Shown piece by piece: positions 9,214 to 18,455 of a stretch of 64,000 nt of DNA. The DNA lies in assembly GCA_030531085.1 (NCBI GenBank), contig JAUNOM010000001.1:124001-188000 (forward strand). Direction: 5' to 3'. Both the position numbers and the translations under genes were made by a program. Origin of the DNA: Prevotellaceae bacterium (GTDB lineage Bacteria; Bacteroidota; Bacteroidia; Bacteroidales; Bacteroidaceae). Each line of letters starts with the position of its first letter. The stretch's first letter is position 1. The notes beneath the pieces were generated by a model. The model saw only the letters and a list, made by a program, of their open reading frames with translations. It did no database searches and was not told where the DNA came from.

Positions 9214-10109
9214 ATTTTGAAAAATACCTTTTTACTTGATTCTATTTCTGCTTCTTCTAAAGCCTTTTCATATTCATTCAACGTGTAGATATTGCCAAAT
9301 AGCCGTTTTATATCAATGTCTGTTTTATTAGCAGATGTGTCAGAAAGAATGCGACTGGCAACATTAAAATCTCCATAACGGGCACCTTGGACCCGGATTT
9401 CCTTCATTGCAATATTGTTTGTTGTAACAGAAGAAGGTGTATATGATCTGGATTTAAGAATTAGTGTACCGTTATATTTCAAGGCATTGATGTGAGCGTC
9501 TATATATTGGGGAGCAGTTTCAATAATGATGTCATAGCTGTTGGGGACAAGCTGCTGCAGATTGCAGATGTGCTCTATATCCTTTATCCCCATTGTTCTT
9601 AGCACTTGGCACGTTAGTTCTGCAATCCTGTTATTGCCATATACGCATATTCTATCGTACTGTTGATGTTCTAAGTATTTAAGAGGGGCAAGAGAAGCAG
9701 CGACAGGTTCCAGATAGGCTCCTAATGGGGATAGTAGATGAGGCGCTATACTTACTAATGCCTTGCTTGGCGCTGCTATATACTCTGCAAATGCACCATC
9801 GCAATCTTTGCCACACATTATGTCTGGTGTGTCGCCAAACATCATTGGATTGACACTAACGGCCGAACCTATGCCAAAATATTCTGTGGTGTTCTTGTCT
9901 TTGTAAAAACCTACAATCTCTCCGCATAGTTCATGACCAAGTATTATATTGTCTTTTGCAGTTATAGTGCCTTTGGCTATACCTATATCAGTTCTGCAAA
10001 TACCAGCATAATAAACTTTAATTAGGACATTATGTGTTTCTGTCAGTTCCGGCATTGCACAATTTTCTTTGAACGCAATACCATCTTTTATTTTCCTTAT
10101 AGCTTTCAT
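9201..10109 (-). CDS. Medium-chain (zinc) dehydrogenase-like protein, short
   Basis: Resembles zinc-dependent alcohol/sugar dehydrogenases. It has a catalytic-zinc cysteine in YAGICRTDIG and the GHE motif in IILGHELCGEIVGF. At 302 residues it is shorter than the usual 340-350. The four-cysteine structural zinc loop is reduced to two cysteines (MCGKDCDGAF). The dinucleotide-binding glycine motif is degenerate (VYGNNRIAEL instead of VxGxGxIG), so cofactor use is uncertain. It is first of the overlapping five-gene run and starts only 14 bases after comM ends, so it may be read from a comM promoter. A role on an alcohol or aldehyde made by the A-T-R reductase is possible but not shown. Confidence 0.8.
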   Translation of the reverse strand: MKAIRKIKDGIAFKENCAMPELTETHNVLIKVYYAGICRTDIGIAKGTITAKDNIILGHELCGEIVGFYKDKNTTEYFGIGSAVSVNPMMFGDTPDIMCGKDCDGAFAEYIAAPSKALVSIAPHLLSPLGAYLEPVAASLAPLKYLEHQQYDRICVYGNNRIAELTCQVLRTMGIKDIEHICNLQQLVPNSYDIIIETAPQYIDAHINALKYNGTLILKSRSYTPSSVTTNNIAMKEIRVQGARYGDFNVASRILSDTSANKTDIDIKRLFGNIYTLNEYEKALEEAEIESSKKVFFKICAE

Positions 10110-10123
10110 GTGAATTTAAATTA

Positions 10124-11671
10124 TTAATGTCCACGCTCCGCCCAATCGCCTCTGTCAAGGGTGCGGTAGCCTATTGCCTCCGCTATATGTGCCAGTTGTA
10201 CTTGCTGAATGCCTGCAAGGTCGGCTATGGTGCGGGCCACTTTGAGTATGCGGCTGTATGCACGGGCGGAGAGTGATAGGCGTTCCATGGCGTTGCGGAG
10301 CATCTCAAGGGACTGGGCGTCAGGCTCTGCGTACTGGTGTATCATGCGTTCCGTCATCTGGGCGTTGCAGTGTATGCCCTTGAATTCCTTGAAACGCTCC
10401 TTCTGAATTTGTCGGGCTGCAATGACACGCTCACGTATTGCGGCGGAAGACTCGCCGTTCGGTTGCTGGCTTATGTCCTTGAACGGAACGGGAGTTATCT
10501 CGCACTGTATGTCTATGCGGTCCATTAATGGTCCGGAAATCTTGCTCATGTAACGGTGGCGCTGTCCGGGAGAACACACACATTTGTGTGTCGGGTCTCC
10601 ATAATAGCCGCATGGGCATGGGTTGGCGCTCGCTACGAACATGAAGGAGCATGGATATTCCGTTGTGTACTTGGCGCGCGAGATTGTTATCTTTCTGTCT
10701 TCAAGTGGCTGGCGCAGTACTTCAAGGGTTGACTTGCTGAACTCCGGCAATTCGTCGGCAAAGAGAACGCCATTATGTGCCAGACTGATTTCGCCCGGTT
10801 GTGGTGAGGTGCCGCCTCCTACGAGTGCCACTTGGGAGATGGTGTGGTGCGGTGCGCGGAACGGACGTTGTGATATCAGTGAGGTGTCGGCAGGCAACTT
10901 TCCGGCAACAGAATGAATTTGTGTTGTCTCGAGACTCTCTGCTAATGATAATGGCGGCAGGATGCTGGGCAGACGCTTTGCCATCATGCTCTTGCCGGAA
11001 CCAGGAGGCCCCACCATTATAAGATTATGGCCGCCTGCAGCCGCCACTTCCATGGCGCGTTTTACATTCTCCTGTCCTCTGACATCTGCAAAGTCCAGTT
11101 CAAACTGATATTGCTGACTGTAGAAAATTCTGCGTGTGTCTATGACAAGCGGTTGAAATTCACGCTGGTCTGACAGGAACTGCACCACTTCGGTAAATGT
11201 TTCCATGCCATACACATCGAGATTGTTCACCACTGCCGCCTCATACTGGTTCTCCTTTGGTACGATAAGTCCCTTGTATTTCAGTTTCCTTGCCTGTATG
11301 GCTATTGGAAGTGCTCCCTTTACTGGCTTTAGCCGTCCGTCAAGTCCAAGTTCTCCCATTATCATATATTCTTCAAGATGGTCAGATGGCATACCCTCAT
11401 TGGCGGCAAGGATGCCTATGGCTATGGGCAGGTCAAAGCCGGAGCCTTCCTTACGGAGGTTGGCAGGGGAGAGATTTATCGTTATTGCTTTGTTTGGGAA
11501 CTTCTCTTTGCTGTATATAAATGCGGTGCGTATGCGGCTAAGACTTTCGCGCACTGCCTCATCTCCAAGTCCTGTCAGCACTAAGGACTGTCCTGTCTCT
11601 ACACTTGTCTCTATGGTAACGGTGTTTACTTCCAGTCCGTTAACGGCTGCGCTATAGGTCTTTACAAGCAT
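10124..11671 (-). CDS. comM: YifB/ComM-family Mg-chelatase-like AAA+ ATPase
   Basis: ComM is a hexameric helicase that promotes branch migration during natural transformation in some bacteria; in most Bacteroidetes its role is untested. The N-terminal ChlI-like domain has VLTGLGDEAVRESLSR. The P-loop is GPPGSGKSMMAKRL near residue 220 and is followed by the FRAPHHTIS segment. A cysteine group in NPCPCGYYGDPTHKCVC and the C-terminal arginine-rich segment LSLSARAYSRILKVARTIA also fit. Length (515) is normal. It precedes the biosynthetic operon by 14 bases on the same strand. Confidence 0.93.
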   Translation of the reverse strand: MLVKTYSAAVNGLEVNTVTIETSVETGQSLVLTGLGDEAVRESLSRIRTAFIYSKEKFPNKAITINLSPANLRKEGSGFDLPIAIGILAANEGMPSDHLEEYMIMGELGLDGRLKPVKGALPIAIQARKLKYKGLIVPKENQYEAAVVNNLDVYGMETFTEVVQFLSDQREFQPLVIDTRRIFYSQQYQFELDFADVRGQENVKRAMEVAAAGGHNLIMVGPPGSGKSMMAKRLPSILPPLSLAESLETTQIHSVAGKLPADTSLISQRPFRAPHHTISQVALVGGGTSPQPGEISLAHNGVLFADELPEFSKSTLEVLRQPLEDRKITISRAKYTTEYPCSFMFVASANPCPCGYYGDPTHKCVCSPGQRHRYMSKISGPLMDRIDIQCEITPVPFKDISQQPNGESSAAIRERVIAARQIQKERFKEFKGIHCNAQMTERMIHQYAEPDAQSLEMLRNAMERLSLSARAYSRILKVARTIADLAGIQQVQLAHIAEAIGYRTLDRGDWAERGH

Positions 11672-11709
11672 TTTGTTTAGGTTATTAGGTAGAATGAGTC
11701 TTGTTTGAA

Positions 11710-11747
11710 ATCTTAAAGGATAAGGGCGCGCCCTTATCCTTTAAGAT
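11710..11747 (-). terminator. Perfect 38-base palindrome overlapping the waaA stop codon
   Basis: Bases 11710-11728 and 11729-11747 are exact reverse complements with no spacer; the centre is gggcgcgccc. The last codons and the stop of waaA (11734-11736) lie inside it. On the minus strand it is followed by GATTTC only, a weak T tract. It is best read as the waaA transcription end or an RNA-stabilising hairpin. Confidence 0.65.
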
Positions 11748-12963
11748 ATTTCAGTATCTTCTCTGTAGCTCCGGAATGCGAACTGACGTAATTGCCAGCA
11801 GCATCAGCGGCCTTACACCTTGCTTCCTCTGATGTGCTGAGGTCGTCCATGATCCTGTTGAAGTCATTGGCGTCATTGATTGCCATACCACCGCCACAGC
11901 TCTTCAGTTCGTGTGCCTCCTGAAACTTATGGTGGTTAGGTCCGAAGATTACCGGGACATTCCATACAGCGGCTTCTGGCAGATTATGTATTCCAGCGCC
12001 GAAGCCTCCACCGATGTATGCCACATCACCATATTTATATATGGAGGACAATAGTCCGAAGCAGTCAATTATGAGAACTTCAGCCTCAGGAAGTAGTTGT
12101 ATGCAGTTAGCGGTAAGCTGTGTGTAACGTAAAACCTTGCGTCCTTCAAGCAGTCCCATAATCTGTTCAAGGTGGCTCTCGCCTATGACATGAGGGGCAA
12201 TGACAACTTTCCAGTCCTTGTGGCGTGCCAGCCAAGGCAGGAAGATCTGCTCGTCCGGTAACCATGAGCTACCGGCTATGAATACTTTCCGGCCCGCCTT
12301 GAATGTGTCCATGACAGGGAGGTTCTTGCTTTCACGTGCTATCTGCATCACTCTGTCAAAGCGTGTGTCGCCGGTTACAATGACATTGTCAAGTCCAAGA
12401 GTGCCTAACAGACGCTTACTCTCCTCGTTCTGCACAAAGAAGTGTGTGAAGCACTTCAGCACACGGCGGTATTGTGCTCCATACCATTTGAAGAATATCT
12501 GGTCAGGGCGGAAGATACTGCTGACGCTGTAGACAGGTATTCCACGGTGGCGCAGTATGTGTAGATAGTTATACCAGAATTCATACTTTATGAAAAAGGC
12601 TACTACCGGACGCACGGTGCGCAGGAAACGCCGTGCATTAGTGGGGGTATCTATGGGTAGATAGCATACGATGTCAGCCCCGTCATAATTGCTCCGCACC
12701 TCATATCCTGATGGTGAGAAGAATGTAAGGAGTATCTTGTGATTAGGAAAGGCGCGGCGATATTCTTCTATTATAGGGCGTCCCTGCTCGAACTCACCCA
12801 AGGAGGCGGCATGAAACCATGCGTATTCCGCATCAGGGTCCACCTTGTCGCGAAGGATTTTGAATGCGTTGGCTTCGCCTATCAGCATCTTCTTCACCTT
12901 CTTTGAGAATATGGCGGCTATGGCTATTCCTATTTCGTATAGATATAATATGAAGTTGTACAT
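11734..12963 (-). CDS. waaA: 3-deoxy-D-manno-octulosonic acid (Kdo) transferase
   Basis: GT30 glycosyltransferase that adds Kdo to lipid A precursor at the inner membrane. It has an N-terminal membrane segment, the donor-domain start motif AWFHAASLGEFEQGRPII (with catalytic Glu), and the C-terminal nucleotide-sugar motifs IAGSSWLPDE, PHVIGE and YIGGGFGAGIHNLPEAA. The 409-residue length is typical. A 92-base gap separates it from gltX upstream. Confidence 0.95.
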   Translation of the reverse strand: MYNFILYLYEIGIAIAAIFSKKVKKMLIGEANAFKILRDKVDPDAEYAWFHAASLGEFEQGRPIIEEYRRAFPNHKILLTFFSPSGYEVRSNYDGADIVCYLPIDTPTNARRFLRTVRPVVAFFIKYEFWYNYLHILRHRGIPVYSVSSIFRPDQIFFKWYGAQYRRVLKCFTHFFVQNEESKRLLGTLGLDNVIVTGDTRFDRVMQIARESKNLPVMDTFKAGRKVFIAGSSWLPDEQIFLPWLARHKDWKVVIAPHVIGESHLEQIMGLLEGRKVLRYTQLTANCIQLLPEAEVLIIDCFGLLSSIYKYGDVAYIGGGFGAGIHNLPEAAVWNVPVIFGPNHHKFQEAHELKSCGGGMAINDANDFNRIMDDLSTSEEARCKAADAAGNYVSSHSGATEKILKYLKG

Positions 12964-13055
12964 AGTATATGTTAAAGGCCGAAGACTAATAGGCGCAGAA
13001 TGGATAAGTGTCCCATACTTTCATTGCCAGTTATATTAATTTTCGACCTCTTTCT

Positions 13056-14573
13056 TTATCCTAATGTCTGTATTGCTTTGTTTATTCTGTTTATAGTCTC
13101 TTCCTTTCCAAGGAATGCGCTGATGTCGAACATTCCGGGACCTTTGCCCTCTCCTACAAGACAAAGGCGGAAAGCGTTCATCACCTCGCCGAGTTTATAT
13201 CCCTTAGACTCTATCCATGCCATTACAACTTTTTCCTGACCGTTGATGGAGAAGTCGTCAATATCCTGCAGAACTGCAGCAAGCTCTGCCATTACAGTGG
13301 CGGAATTGTCCTTCCAGCGTTTCTTTACAGTCTTCTCATCGTAGCTGTCCGGGGCGTAGAAGAAGAAAGAACACAGCGGCCACAATTCGTGTACGAAGTT
13401 TACACGGTCTTTCATCATTTCTACTACACTTGTTATCTGTTCCATTGTGGCGTCAACGCCGTTGTTGGCAACTACAGGTGCGAACAGTTGTGCTATCTCT
13501 TCTGCGGATTTCATGAGGATGTACTCATGATTGAACCATACAATCTTCTTGTAGTCAAATTTAGCGCCAGCCTTGGAGCATCGTGATATGTCAAAGGCCT
13601 GTACCAGTTCCTCGAGTGAGAACACCTCCTGTTCTGTGCCGGGATTCCATCCCAGCAATGCGAGGAAGTTAACTACGGCCTCTGGGAAATATCCGCTTTC
13701 GCGGTAACCGGAACTGATTTCATTGGTCTTTGGGTCATGCCATTCCAACGGGAATACAGGGAAACCGAGGCGGTCTCCGTCACGCTTGGACAGCTTACCC
13801 TTGCCTTCAGGCTTTAGCAGCAATGGCAGGTGGGCGAACTGGGGCATGGTGTCCTCCCAGCCGAATGCACGGTAAAGCATAACGTGCAACGGCGCGGATG
13901 GAAGCCATTCCTCACCGCGTATGACGTGTGAGACTTCCATAAGGTGGTCGTCTACAATGTTGGCGAGATGGTATGTAGGCAACTCGTCCGCACTTTTAAA
14001 CAGCACCTTGTCGTCAAGGATGTCGGTCTTGATGCGCACCTCACCACGGATAAGGTCATTGACAACAACTTCCTCGCCTGGCTCTATCTTGAAGCGTACT
14101 ACATACTGTTTGCCGTCAGACATCAGTTCCTTCACTTCCGCATCAGAAAGAGTTAGTGAGTTCCTCATCTGCAGTCGTGTGCGGGCATCGTATTGGAAGT
14201 TCTGTATCTCATTCCTCTTGGCCTCCAGCTCCTCTGGAGTGTCAAAGGCTATGTATGCTTTGCCATTGTCTATCAGCTGTTGAACGTACTTCTTGTATAT
14301 GTTCCGGCGTTCACTCTGTCTGTAAGGCCCCTTGTCTCCGCCAAAACTTACTCCCTCATCAAACGTTATTCCCAACCATCGGAATGATTCTATGATATAT
14401 TCTTCAGCTCCAGGAACAAAACGGTTGGAGTCGGTGTCTTCTATGCGGAAAATGAGTTCGCCGCCGTTCTGGCGTGCAAAGAGGTAATTAAACAGCGCAG
14501 TGCGCACACCGCCAATATGCAGTGCGCCCGTTGGACTTGGTGCAAAACGCACCCTGACTTTTCTTTCGTTCAT
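13056..14573 (-). CDS. gltX: Glutamyl-tRNA synthetase
   Basis: Class I aminoacyl-tRNA synthetase that charges tRNA-Glu. The HIGH-type motif is in [20 protein letters not shown] and the KMSKS-type motif is [11 protein letters not shown]. The 505-residue length matches bacterial GluRS, with the C-terminal anticodon-binding region intact. A -7-like TAACTTTG lies at 14627-14620 on this strand, which fits a promoter about 50 bases upstream. It is divergent from pgpH, with 152 bases between the starts. Confidence 0.97.
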   Translation of the reverse strand: MNERKVRVRFAPSPTGALHIGGVRTALFNYLFARQNGGELIFRIEDTDSNRFVPGAEEYIIESFRWLGITFDEGVSFGGDKGPYRQSERRNIYKKYVQQLIDNGKAYIAFDTPEELEAKRNEIQNFQYDARTRLQMRNSLTLSDAEVKELMSDGKQYVVRFKIEPGEEVVVNDLIRGEVRIKTDILDDKVLFKSADELPTYHLANIVDDHLMEVSHVIRGEEWLPSAPLHVMLYRAFGWEDTMPQFAHLPLLLKPEGKGKLSKRDGDRLGFPVFPLEWHDPKTNEISSGYRESGYFPEAVVNFLALLGWNPGTEQEVFSLEELVQAFDISRCSKAGAKFDYKKIVWFNHEYILMKSAEEIAQLFAPVVANNGVDATMEQITSVVEMMKDRVNFVHELWPLCSFFFYAPDSYDEKTVKKRWKDNSATVMAELAAVLQDIDDFSINGQEKVVMAWIESKGYKLGEVMNAFRLCLVGEGKGPGMFDISAFLGKEETINRINKAIQTLG

Positions 14574-14725
14574 TATTAATATATGTGAATTTTTAGTTGC
14601 CGCAGGGGTGTTCCGATTGCAAAGTTAACAAATTAATCCCGTATAAGAGAACTTTTTTTAAGATTTTATAGCACAAACGGATTTTTTTTTGTATTTTCGC
14701 ATCCGAAACATAAAACAATAAAGCT

Positions 14726-16825
14726 ATGGCTATGGAAAATGTGACAACCTCAAAGTTGTCAAGTGTACGTTCTTTTATGGCAACAATAGGCATCATGTGC
14801 CTGTGTGTAACTGTGATAGTGCTCATGATGCCTAATTCTGAAAGGCCGAGACTCACATACACTATAAATGAGCCATGGGTAAATCCGCAGCTGATTTCTC
14901 CTGGACAGATACTGATAATGAAGGATCCCAAGGTGGTGGAGCAGGAACAGCAGGCAGCCTTGCGTAATGAGTATATGCCATATTATACAAGGAATGATGC
15001 TACAGGGCAGCGGCAGACCAGTCTTTTTCTTGAAATGTATGGTAAGGGACAGCCTGGTATCTCTGCTTATACAATGCAGTTGGTGGCTAATGCAATGACT
15101 GCGATATATCATCGTGGCATCATGCAGCAGACGGATTATATGCAGATATTTACAGAGGACAGTATGTATTCCTTTATGTTGGTAAATGAGAAGCAGGCTG
15201 CCAGAACATATATAAAGGATGTTTATTCTGCAAAACAGGCGTATGAGGCTCTTTTTGCTGACAAACGGTTGGAGAAGTACAGGGAGGAACTCCGTAAATG
15301 TAACCTTAATGAGTTTCTTGTTCCAAACATCAGTTATGATGAGAGGCGCAGTGAACAGGCCAAATATGACATAGTCTCCATGGTGCCAACTAATTCTGGG
15401 GTGATGAAGCAGGGACAGGAGATAATAAACCGCGGTGAGATAGTGACGGAAGAGAAGGCCCGCATGATAGACAGTTATAATGAGTTTATCAGCACGGAGT
15501 CACAGAAGGGGGCTTATGAACTGCTGCGTACCAACGGAATACAGTGGTTGTATGTCATGACACTGATGATGCTCTTTGTCATGTATATGCAGTTTTTCCG
15601 TCGTGACTATCTGGATAAGCCACGTTCCATGGCTATGGTATTCACTTTGATAACGCTGTTCCCGATGATGAATGCACTGATGATGCGTTTCGATCCACGC
15701 AGTGTGTTCATTTTGCCACTCTGCATAGTGCCGATGTTCGTCCGTGTCTTCCTTGATTCACGCACCGCCTTTATGGCACATACCGTAATGGTGCTGATAT
15801 GTGCTGCGGCTGTCAGTGAGAAGTTCGAGTTCATTGTGGTGCAGGTAAGCGCTGGCTTTGTTGCAATATGTGCTTTGCGCGAGTTGTCGCGACGCTCGCA
15901 GATATTCAGTACAGCCCTTATAGTGGCGATATCTGGAATGTTTGTCTATACAGTGTTGAAGTTTCTTGACAATAAGGACATGACATTCGAGGCCCTAAAG
16001 CATCCCTACTTCACATTTATGTGTAATGGTGTCCTGCTTCTGCTCACTTATCCAATGATGTTTATAGTAGAGAAGGCATTTGGCTTCATTTCTTCTGTGA
16101 CACTTTTTGAACTGTCGGACACTAATCGTGACATATTACGTAAACTGGCAGAGGTGGCTCCAGGAACCTTCCAGCACTCTATTATGGTAAGTAATCTTGC
16201 AACAGCTATAGCAACAGAGGTTGGTGCCAAGAGCCAACTGGTGCGTACTGGAGCCTTCTATCATGATATAGGTAAGATTTCCAATCCTGTTTTCTTTACG
16301 GAAAATCAGGTTGGTGTTAATCCTCACACTCGTTTAGAGCCTAAAGAGAGCGCCAAGATAATCATAGATCATGTGACAGAGGGAGTGCGTCTGGCAGAGA
16401 AGAATGGGGTACCGGATGTGATAAGTAACTTTATCCTTACGCATCATGGTAGAGGATTGGCAAAATTCTTTTATACAACATATAAGAATGAACACCCGGA
16501 CGAGGAAATAGACGAGACACCGTTCCGCTATCCTGGGCCTAATCCTTTCAGCCGTGAACAGGCTATCCTTATGATGGCAGACAGTGTTGAGGCTGCGTCA
16601 CGCTCGTTGCCAGAATATACAGAGGAGTCTATCTCAAACCTTGTTAATAGAATAATAGACTCACAGGTGGCTGAAGGGTTCTTTCAAGAGTGTCCTATCA
16701 CATTCCGTGACATAGCTACAGCGAAGCGGGTGCTAATAGAAAGGTTGAAGAGTATATATCATACAAGGATACAGTATCCGGAACTTAATGAGACTAAAGA
16801 TGCAGGAAAGGAGGAGAAGGAATAG
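14726..16825 (+). CDS. pgpH: PgpH-type membrane HD-domain phosphohydrolase (7TM-HD)
   Basis: Members hydrolyse the second messenger c-di-AMP. The N-terminal part is an extracytoplasmic domain after one membrane helix. A set of about seven membrane helices follows (residues ~270-460) and a cytoplasmic HD domain comes last. Key residues are H in FQHSIMVSNL, HD in GAFYHDIGKI (about 512), HH in LTHHGRG, and D in MMADSVEAASR. Length 699 is usual for the family. A TATTTTCG box at 14692-14699 may be its -7 element. It is followed after 4 bases by a small hypothetical gene, probably in one operon. Confidence 0.9.
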   Translation: MAMENVTTSKLSSVRSFMATIGIMCLCVTVIVLMMPNSERPRLTYTINEPWVNPQLISPGQILIMKDPKVVEQEQQAALRNEYMPYYTRNDATGQRQTSLFLEMYGKGQPGISAYTMQLVANAMTAIYHRGIMQQTDYMQIFTEDSMYSFMLVNEKQAARTYIKDVYSAKQAYEALFADKRLEKYREELRKCNLNEFLVPNISYDERRSEQAKYDIVSMVPTNSGVMKQGQEIINRGEIVTEEKARMIDSYNEFISTESQKGAYELLRTNGIQWLYVMTLMMLFVMYMQFFRRDYLDKPRSMAMVFTLITLFPMMNALMMRFDPRSVFILPLCIVPMFVRVFLDSRTAFMAHTVMVLICAAAVSEKFEFIVVQVSAGFVAICALRELSRRSQIFSTALIVAISGMFVYTVLKFLDNKDMTFEALKHPYFTFMCNGVLLLLTYPMMFIVEKAFGFISSVTLFELSDTNRDILRKLAEVAPGTFQHSIMVSNLATAIATEVGAKSQLVRTGAFYHDIGKISNPVFFTENQVGVNPHTRLEPKESAKIIIDHVTEGVRLAEKNGVPDVISNFILTHHGRGLAKFFYTTYKNEHPDEEIDETPFRYPGPNPFSREQAILMMADSVEAASRSLPEYTEESISNLVNRIIDSQVAEGFFQECPITFRDIATAKRVLIERLKSIYHTRIQYPELNETKDAGKEEKE

Positions 16826-16829
16826 AACT

Positions 16830-17381
16830 ATGACATTCATTTCCCGTTGGTGGCAGAGTCTTGGCTTTGGTATCCAGTCAAAGACAGATTATGCCTTCCT
16901 ACATGATGTACTCAGAGAACGCACGCCATATTATGCTTATGATGATATGTTGAAGGCGTTCCCAAAATCCACTGTGTCAGAACACGTGACGGCGCGTCTC
17001 TTGCTGCGTGTCTGTAACAGTGTGCAGCCGTCCAAAGTGCGTGTTTATGGTGACGTACCACAATTGTATGTTGCGGCTATACGGCACGGTTGCGGCAGTG
17101 CGGAGGTGGAATGTAATAAAGCAAAGTATTTCAAACTGCATTGCGCGGATATGTCTGATAGCCTTACAGGTGGTGTGTTAGTGGAACTCATTGCTGGTAG
17201 TGGCAGTCACGACTGTATAGCTGCTGTTGTGCTTACAGACATTGATACATATAATACCCATTTGTGGAAGCAACTGTGTTCTTTGCCTGTCATTACGTAT
17301 GATATGCGGAATACGGGCGTAGCTGTAATGCGTGATGGGCGTTATCCTGAACATTACAAATTGAGTTCACTGAAATTGTAA
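16830..17381 (+). CDS. Conserved hypothetical protein
   Basis: A protein of 183 residues starting MTFISRWWQSLGFGIQSKTD. I do not recognise the family. It has no signal peptide or clear membrane helix and shows mixed alpha/beta character, with a hydrophobic strand CIAAVVLTDID near the end. I chose the ATG at 16830, 4 bases after the pgpH stop, rather than the open frame at 16788 that overlaps pgpH, because the overlap part is a basic, low-complexity run. It lies between pgpH and the cobalamin adenosyltransferase and is probably cotranscribed with both. Confidence 0.75.
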   Translation: MTFISRWWQSLGFGIQSKTDYAFLHDVLRERTPYYAYDDMLKAFPKSTVSEHVTARLLLRVCNSVQPSKVRVYGDVPQLYVAAIRHGCGSAEVECNKAKYFKLHCADMSDSLTGGVLVELIAGSGSHDCIAAVVLTDIDTYNTHLWKQLCSLPVITYDMRNTGVAVMRDGRYPEHYKLSSLKL

Positions 17382-17395
17382 CAACTATTGATATT

Positions 17396-17995
17396 ATGAA
17401 ACTTACAAAAATATACACACGTACAGGAGATAATGGTACTACTTCCATAATAGGAGGACAGCGCATATCCAAGGACAGCGCGCGTCTTGAGGCTTATGGA
17501 ACAATGGATGAGTTGTCATCGCATCTCGGACTGCTTGCCGCTTATACGGATGATAAAGGAATAAAGGATGATATAACGCATATACAGTGCAACATCTTTA
17601 ATATCTGTACATTCCTTGCCACAGATGTTTCTTCTGCCCCAATATATCCATCCGCACGTATTGATGCCATTGAAGTGTCAGAACTTGAGAGACAGATAGA
17701 TGTGATGAACGAGAAACTGCCTGAACTGAAAAGTTTTGTATTGCCTGGCGGTACTGTCGCTGCGGCGCAATGTCATGTTTGCCGCACCGTCTGCCGCAGG
17801 GCGGAACGGCGCATTATCGCATTCTATGCGGAGGCATCCCATGATAAGGATGACAATGAAGACGAGACATTGCTATTGGCGCATTTGATGCTGCATTATG
17901 TTAACAGATTATCAGATTATCTTTTCGTGCTGTCACGAAATTTAAACATAATTGAAAGTGTAGAAGAAAAAATATGGAAAAACACTTGCAGATAA
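17396..17995 (+). CDS. cobO: PduO-type ATP:cob(I)alamin adenosyltransferase
   Basis: Transfers the adenosyl group of ATP to cob(I)alamin to make coenzyme B12. The N-terminal ATP-binding motif IYTRTGDNGTTSIIGGQR is at residues 5-22, and the conserved CRTVCRRAERRI lies near residue 130. Length 199 is usual for PduO type; the symbol cobO is used loosely here, since the fold differs from CobA. It starts 14 bases after the hypothetical gene, so it probably shares that operon. Its partner mutases are outside the window. Confidence 0.92.
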   Translation: MKLTKIYTRTGDNGTTSIIGGQRISKDSARLEAYGTMDELSSHLGLLAAYTDDKGIKDDITHIQCNIFNICTFLATDVSSAPIYPSARIDAIEVSELERQIDVMNEKLPELKSFVLPGGTVAAAQCHVCRTVCRRAERRIIAFYAEASHDKDDNEDETLLLAHLMLHYVNRLSDYLFVLSRNLNIIESVEEKIWKNTCR

Positions 17996-18015
17996 GAAAA
18001 AATATTGTAACTTTG
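17986..18015 (+). promoter_or_regulatory. Bacteroidetes-type promoter of the small acidic protein gene
   Basis: TTG (17986-17988), 19 bases, then TAACTTTG (18008-18015). The predicted start of transcription near 18022 gives a 30-base leader. The -33 box overlaps the end of the cobalamin adenosyltransferase gene. Confidence 0.75.
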
Positions 18016-18051
18016 CGCTTGATTTAATATACTGAATATGTAATAATACTA

Positions 18052-18321
18052 ATGGTATATGACAATCATAAACCTGCAACCATAAAAACAACTGAAAAAA
18101 TGTATTGGACACTTGAATTAGCATCGAAATTGGAGGATGCTCCTTGGCCAGCAACAAAGGAAGAACTCCTTGATTACGCCACACGTTCCGGCATATCACT
18201 TGAAGTGATAGAGAACCTTGAAGAGTTAGAAGATGAGGGAGAGCCATACGATTCCATTGAGGATATTTGGCCGGATTATCCTACAAAGGATGACTTTCTC
18301 TTTGACGAAGAAGAGTATTAA
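18052..18321 (+). CDS. Small acidic DUF2795-like protein
   Basis: An 89-residue, strongly acidic protein. The segment PWPATKEELLDYATRSGI followed by VIENLEEL and PYDSIEDIWPDYP resembles the DUF2795 domain, a small helical domain of unknown function. A second in-frame ATG at 18100 (MYWTLELASK) would remove a weakly conserved-looking start. A promoter and a terminator bracket the gene, so it is a single transcription unit. Confidence 0.75.
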   Translation: MVYDNHKPATIKTTEKMYWTLELASKLEDAPWPATKEELLDYATRSGISLEVIENLEELEDEGEPYDSIEDIWPDYPTKDDFLFDEEEY

Positions 18322-18352
18322 ACCTGATTAAAAGGCTTATATATTTAATCTG

Positions 18353-18394
18353 TAACGGGTTGGCTATCGTGAAATGCGATAGTCAACCCGTTTA
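18353..18394 (+). terminator. Terminator after the DUF2795-like gene
   Basis: The arms taacgggttggctatcg and cgatagtcaacccgttta pair over about 17 bases with one G-U pair around a short loop. They are followed by CTTTTATTTCTT on the plus strand. Confidence 0.8.
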
Positions 18395-18455
18395 CTTTTA
18401 TTTCTTCTATTGCAATAATGAGTTTACATTAAAGCGCCATATCTGCATTAGACCG

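Noticed and set aside
10124-11671. comM as part of the biosynthetic cluster
   Set aside because: The 14-base gap could mean cotranscription, but comM is a broadly conserved housekeeping-type gene and its role does not fit a small-molecule pathway.
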